The translations under genes were made by a program, and so were the position numbers. The notes beneath the pieces are model-generated. The model had not been told where the DNA came from and searched no databases. It saw nothing but the letters and a program-made list of their open reading frames with translations. DNA of 64,000 nucleotides from Bacteroidales bacterium (GTDB lineage: Bacteria; Bacteroidota; Bacteroidia; Bacteroidales; F082), in contig JABFQW010000053.1 of NCBI GenBank assembly GCA_013141455.1, positions 1 to 64,000 on the forward strand, given 5' to 3'. Of the stretch, positions 61,912 to 64,000 are shown piece after piece. Within the stretch, counting starts at the first letter, position 1; every line of letters begins with the position of its first letter.

Positions 61912-63522
61912 TTCCATTGACTTTATATTCGCCTGATGACGCATTCGTCTGTTTAGTGTCTGAATACATTCACGCCGCGGAATAATCACCGAAACACCTT
62001 CATAGGCCAATTCCTCCTGCATTATTTTTATATTCTCCTCATGATATTTACGCAATGGTTTAAGCACCCTGATATGTTCTTCTTTTACACCAACACCCCT
62101 GCAAATATCTTCTACCTTACCAAAAGCCGATGATGTTTGTCCACCGGTCATACCTGTTGTAGAATTATCAAGGATTAAAACAGTTATCGGTGAATTATTA
62201 TTAACTGCATCCAATAAACCTGTAATTCCGGAATGTGTGAATGTCGAATCGCCGATAGCAGCAACCGAAGGTACAAGACCCGCATCTGCTGCACCGATCG
62301 CCATGGTGATACTGGCACCCATATCCACACAACTGTTGATCGATTCGAGCGGTTCTAGGGCGCTTAAGGTATAACATCCGATATCCGAAAAAACGCGTCC
62401 TTTTCCGTAAGCAAGAATGGCATCGTTCAAGGCAAGAAAAGTGTCGTTGTGCGAACATCCGTCGCACAACCGTGGTGGCCGGTTTTTTATAAATTCAGGA
62501 ATATCCTTGCCAACATGTACACCAATTCCCAACGCTTTTGCCACGATATTCGGCGTTAATTCACCATCACGGGGTATCGTACCATCGAGACGTCCATGAA
62601 TGGGTTTTCCTGTATTTAATATACCTTTAAGCAACTCCTCAATGATGGGATAACCATCTTCCAGAACCAAAATCTCCTTACTATCGTTGTATATCTCACG
62701 AACCATATCATCCGGTACCGGATATTGGCCAATTTTCAATAAATTAAATTGAAACGACTTTTCGGTAAAATTCTCCATCAGATAATTGTAAGCCAGTCCA
62801 AAGGCAATAATGCCCAGACTTTTATCGGAACCAGGTTTATAATAGTTAAATCCTGATTCTTTTGCTAACTGCTGCAGTTCAGCTTGTTTCGACAGCAATT
62901 CACGATATTGTTTGCGTGCGATTGCTGGCAGCAATACAAACTGGCGCAGGTTTGATGGTAATTTCAATTCATTCTGGAGCCTGATCTGAGCAGTAGTAAC
63001 TCCACTACGCGAATGCGCTAATCGGGTTGTAATGCGCAGCATGACTGGTATATGCATTTTTTCGGACAGATCGAATGCGTATCGGATCATGTCGTAAGCT
63101 TCCTGCTGGTTGGTGGGTTCAAGAATCGGAACGAACGAAAATTTGGCGTAAAAACGTGAATCCTGCTCATTCTGTGACGAGTGCATGGATGGATCATCTG
63201 CTGCTACAACGACCAATCCACCGTTAGCGCCGGTGATGGCCGAATTGATAAAAGCATCAGCGGCAACATTCAAACCAACATGTTTCATACATACCAGGGC
63301 ACGTTTGCCGGCATAGGACATGCCGAGGGCCGATTCCATCGCGGTTTTCTCATTGGATGACCACAAGGCTCTGATTTTTAAATGCTTCGCTTCTTTTGAA
63401 GCCTGAATATATTCCATGATTTCGGTGGACGGGGTGCCCGGGTACGCATAAACTCCTGATAATCCTGAATCAATGGCTCCCTGTGCAATAGCTTCATCGC
63501 CTAATAATAATAGTTGGGGCAT
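61906..63522 (-). CDS. iorA: Indolepyruvate ferredoxin oxidoreductase, alpha subunit
   Basis: The thiamine-diphosphate subunit of the Ior complex, cytoplasmic. The 538-residue protein starts with LLLGDEAIAQGAIDSGLSGV and YPGTPSTEI, and carries the TPP-binding region with DGCSHNDTF and GDSTFTHSGITGLLDAV followed by LDNSTTGMTGGQ. Many archaeal and clostridial IorA end with a ferredoxin domain of two CxxCxxC clusters. Here the protein stops after ARRP-like IPRRECIQTLNRRMRHQ without any such cluster, so electrons may pass to a separate ferredoxin. Promoter element 43 nt upstream. Confidence 0.95.
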   Translation of the reverse strand: MPQLLLLGDEAIAQGAIDSGLSGVYAYPGTPSTEIMEYIQASKEAKHLKIRALWSSNEKTAMESALGMSYAGKRALVCMKHVGLNVAADAFINSAITGANGGLVVVAADDPSMHSSQNEQDSRFYAKFSFVPILEPTNQQEAYDMIRYAFDLSEKMHIPVMLRITTRLAHSRSGVTTAQIRLQNELKLPSNLRQFVLLPAIARKQYRELLSKQAELQQLAKESGFNYYKPGSDKSLGIIAFGLAYNYLMENFTEKSFQFNLLKIGQYPVPDDMVREIYNDSKEILVLEDGYPIIEELLKGILNTGKPIHGRLDGTIPRDGELTPNIVAKALGIGVHVGKDIPEFIKNRPPRLCDGCSHNDTFLALNDAILAYGKGRVFSDIGCYTLSALEPLESINSCVDMGASITMAIGAADAGLVPSVAAIGDSTFTHSGITGLLDAVNNNSPITVLILDNSTTGMTGGQTSSAFGKVEDICRGVGVKEEHIRVLKPLRKYHEENIKIMQEELAYEGVSVIIPRRECIQTLNRRMRHQANIKSMEG

Positions 63523-63565
63523 GGCTAAACGTAATTTTAGGATAAAAACTTAAATTTCTTTGTTA

Positions 63566-63594
63566 CAAAAATAACAATTCTATGTATGTGCAAG
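63566..63594 (-). promoter_or_regulatory. Promoter of iorA-iorB
   Basis: On the minus strand TATTTTTG (63566-63573) matches TAnnTTTG, with CTTG (63591-63594) as a possible -33 box 17 nt upstream. It lies 43 nt before the ATG at 63522. Confidence 0.5.
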
Positions 63595-63687
63595 GCATCC
63601 CGGAAATCCATATTGATTCTAAATTAGTTGTCGCCAGTTTCAGTATTTCGGGTAAATTGAGTAAGTTCGCCTCCTGATTAATTGATT

Positions 63688-64000
63688 ATGAATTTTCTTG
63701 CACATGCTTACTTATCGGGTGACGATGCTGAACTCATGATAGGAAATTTCGTTGCCGACAGCATCAAGGGGAAAACGCTTTCTGATTATCCGCAACGGAT
63801 CAGAGAGGGGGTGGCACTCCACCGGGCTATTGACAATTTTACGGATAATCATCCTGTTGTCAGGGATTCAATTGAAACATTACGGCCAGTTTTTAGCAAA
63901 TTTTCAGGCGTCGTACTTGATATTTATTTTGACCATTTTCTGGCACGCAACTGGAACCAGTGGAGTGAAAGGGATTTAACAGAGTATGTTTCATGGGTTT
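63688..64000 (+). CDS. Acyl carrier protein phosphodiesterase (AcpH family), 3' end outside window
   Basis: The frame starts with ATG at 63688 and is open to the window edge (104 residues visible of about 195 expected). The N-terminal block MNFLAHAYLSGDDAELMIGN, FVADSIKG, the HRAIDNFTDNHP motif and YFDHFLARNW are diagnostic of the AcpH/DUF479 family, which removes the phosphopantetheine group from acyl carrier protein. It is divergent from iorA with 165 bp between. No exact TAnnTTTG was found upstream. Confidence 0.92.
   Translation, partial: MNFLAHAYLSGDDAELMIGNFVADSIKGKTLSDYPQRIREGVALHRAIDNFTDNHPVVRDSIETLRPVFSKFSGVVLDIYFDHFLARNWNQWSERDLTEYVSWV

Overview
The window looks like a chromosomal segment of a Bacteroidota (Bacteroidetes) bacterium, probably near the Bacteroidales/Marinilabiliales. 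The evidence is a SusC/SusD pair, a type IX secretion (T9SS) sorting domain, DUF4294 and DUF5723 proteins, a WbuC cupin, a phylum-type aromatic amino acid hydroxylase, and many -7 promoter elements of the form TAnnTTTG placed about 15-60 nt before genes. Most genes are housekeeping; two stretches are accessory (about 28.1-31.3 kb and 48.3-59.3 kb).

Layout. 1-9.4 kb: aromatic amino acid hydroxylase (cut by the window edge), pcm, an oxidoreductase-lipoprotein-sugar transferase group for surface glycans, DUF4294, and the proteostasis cluster tRNA-Leu/tig/clpP/clpX. 9.7-16.3 kb: two tandem DUF5723 proteins, a small charged protein, a NarL-type two-component system, TerC. 16.6-24.7 kb: kup, a palindromic repeat element, a TPR/PD40/OmpA envelope protein, then a membrane protein-SGNH hydrolase-GH3 glucosidase operon. 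24.8-28.1 kb (minus): an operon of secreted beta-propeller proteins, headed by a 35-codon leader ORF that coincides with a potential pseudoknot. 28.5-31.3 kb: Abi-alpha protein, a HigBA-like toxin-antitoxin pair with a palindromic operator in its promoter, an orphan small ORF and membrane protein, closed by a decayed IS66 end. 31.4-42.8 kb: glycosyltransferase, ettA, NhaD-type antiporter, WbuC, hisS, hutH, thioredoxin, a second MIO ammonia-lyase, and two small membrane proteins. 43.4-48.2 kb: SusC/SusD.

48.3-59.0 kb is the most eventful stretch. An intact IS66 element sits inside an older IS66 copy with a perfect 8-bp target duplication. Around it lie a fragment of an RHS core end, IS21-like end repeats and a VapC/PIN remnant. 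Next comes a minus-strand locus of a small T9SS-sorted protein, a 2048-residue SpvB/FG-GAP/RHS giant protein with an unrecognised C-terminal tail, and a four-helix membrane protein that is a candidate immunity protein. A divergent XRE regulator with repeated operator half-sites stands at its head. 59.4-64 kb: M23 peptidase, iorBA and an ACP phosphodiesterase cut by the window edge.

How genes work together: Tig, ClpP and ClpX handle nascent-chain folding and proteolysis and overlap or nearly touch. IorA/IorB oxidise aryl-pyruvates and could connect with the hydroxylase and ammonia-lyases in aromatic amino acid metabolism, though no operon links them. The GH3 and SGNH enzymes are one operon. 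SusC/SusD import an unknown ligand, with no adjacent carbohydrate-active enzyme. No CRISPR array, rRNA or prophage was seen.
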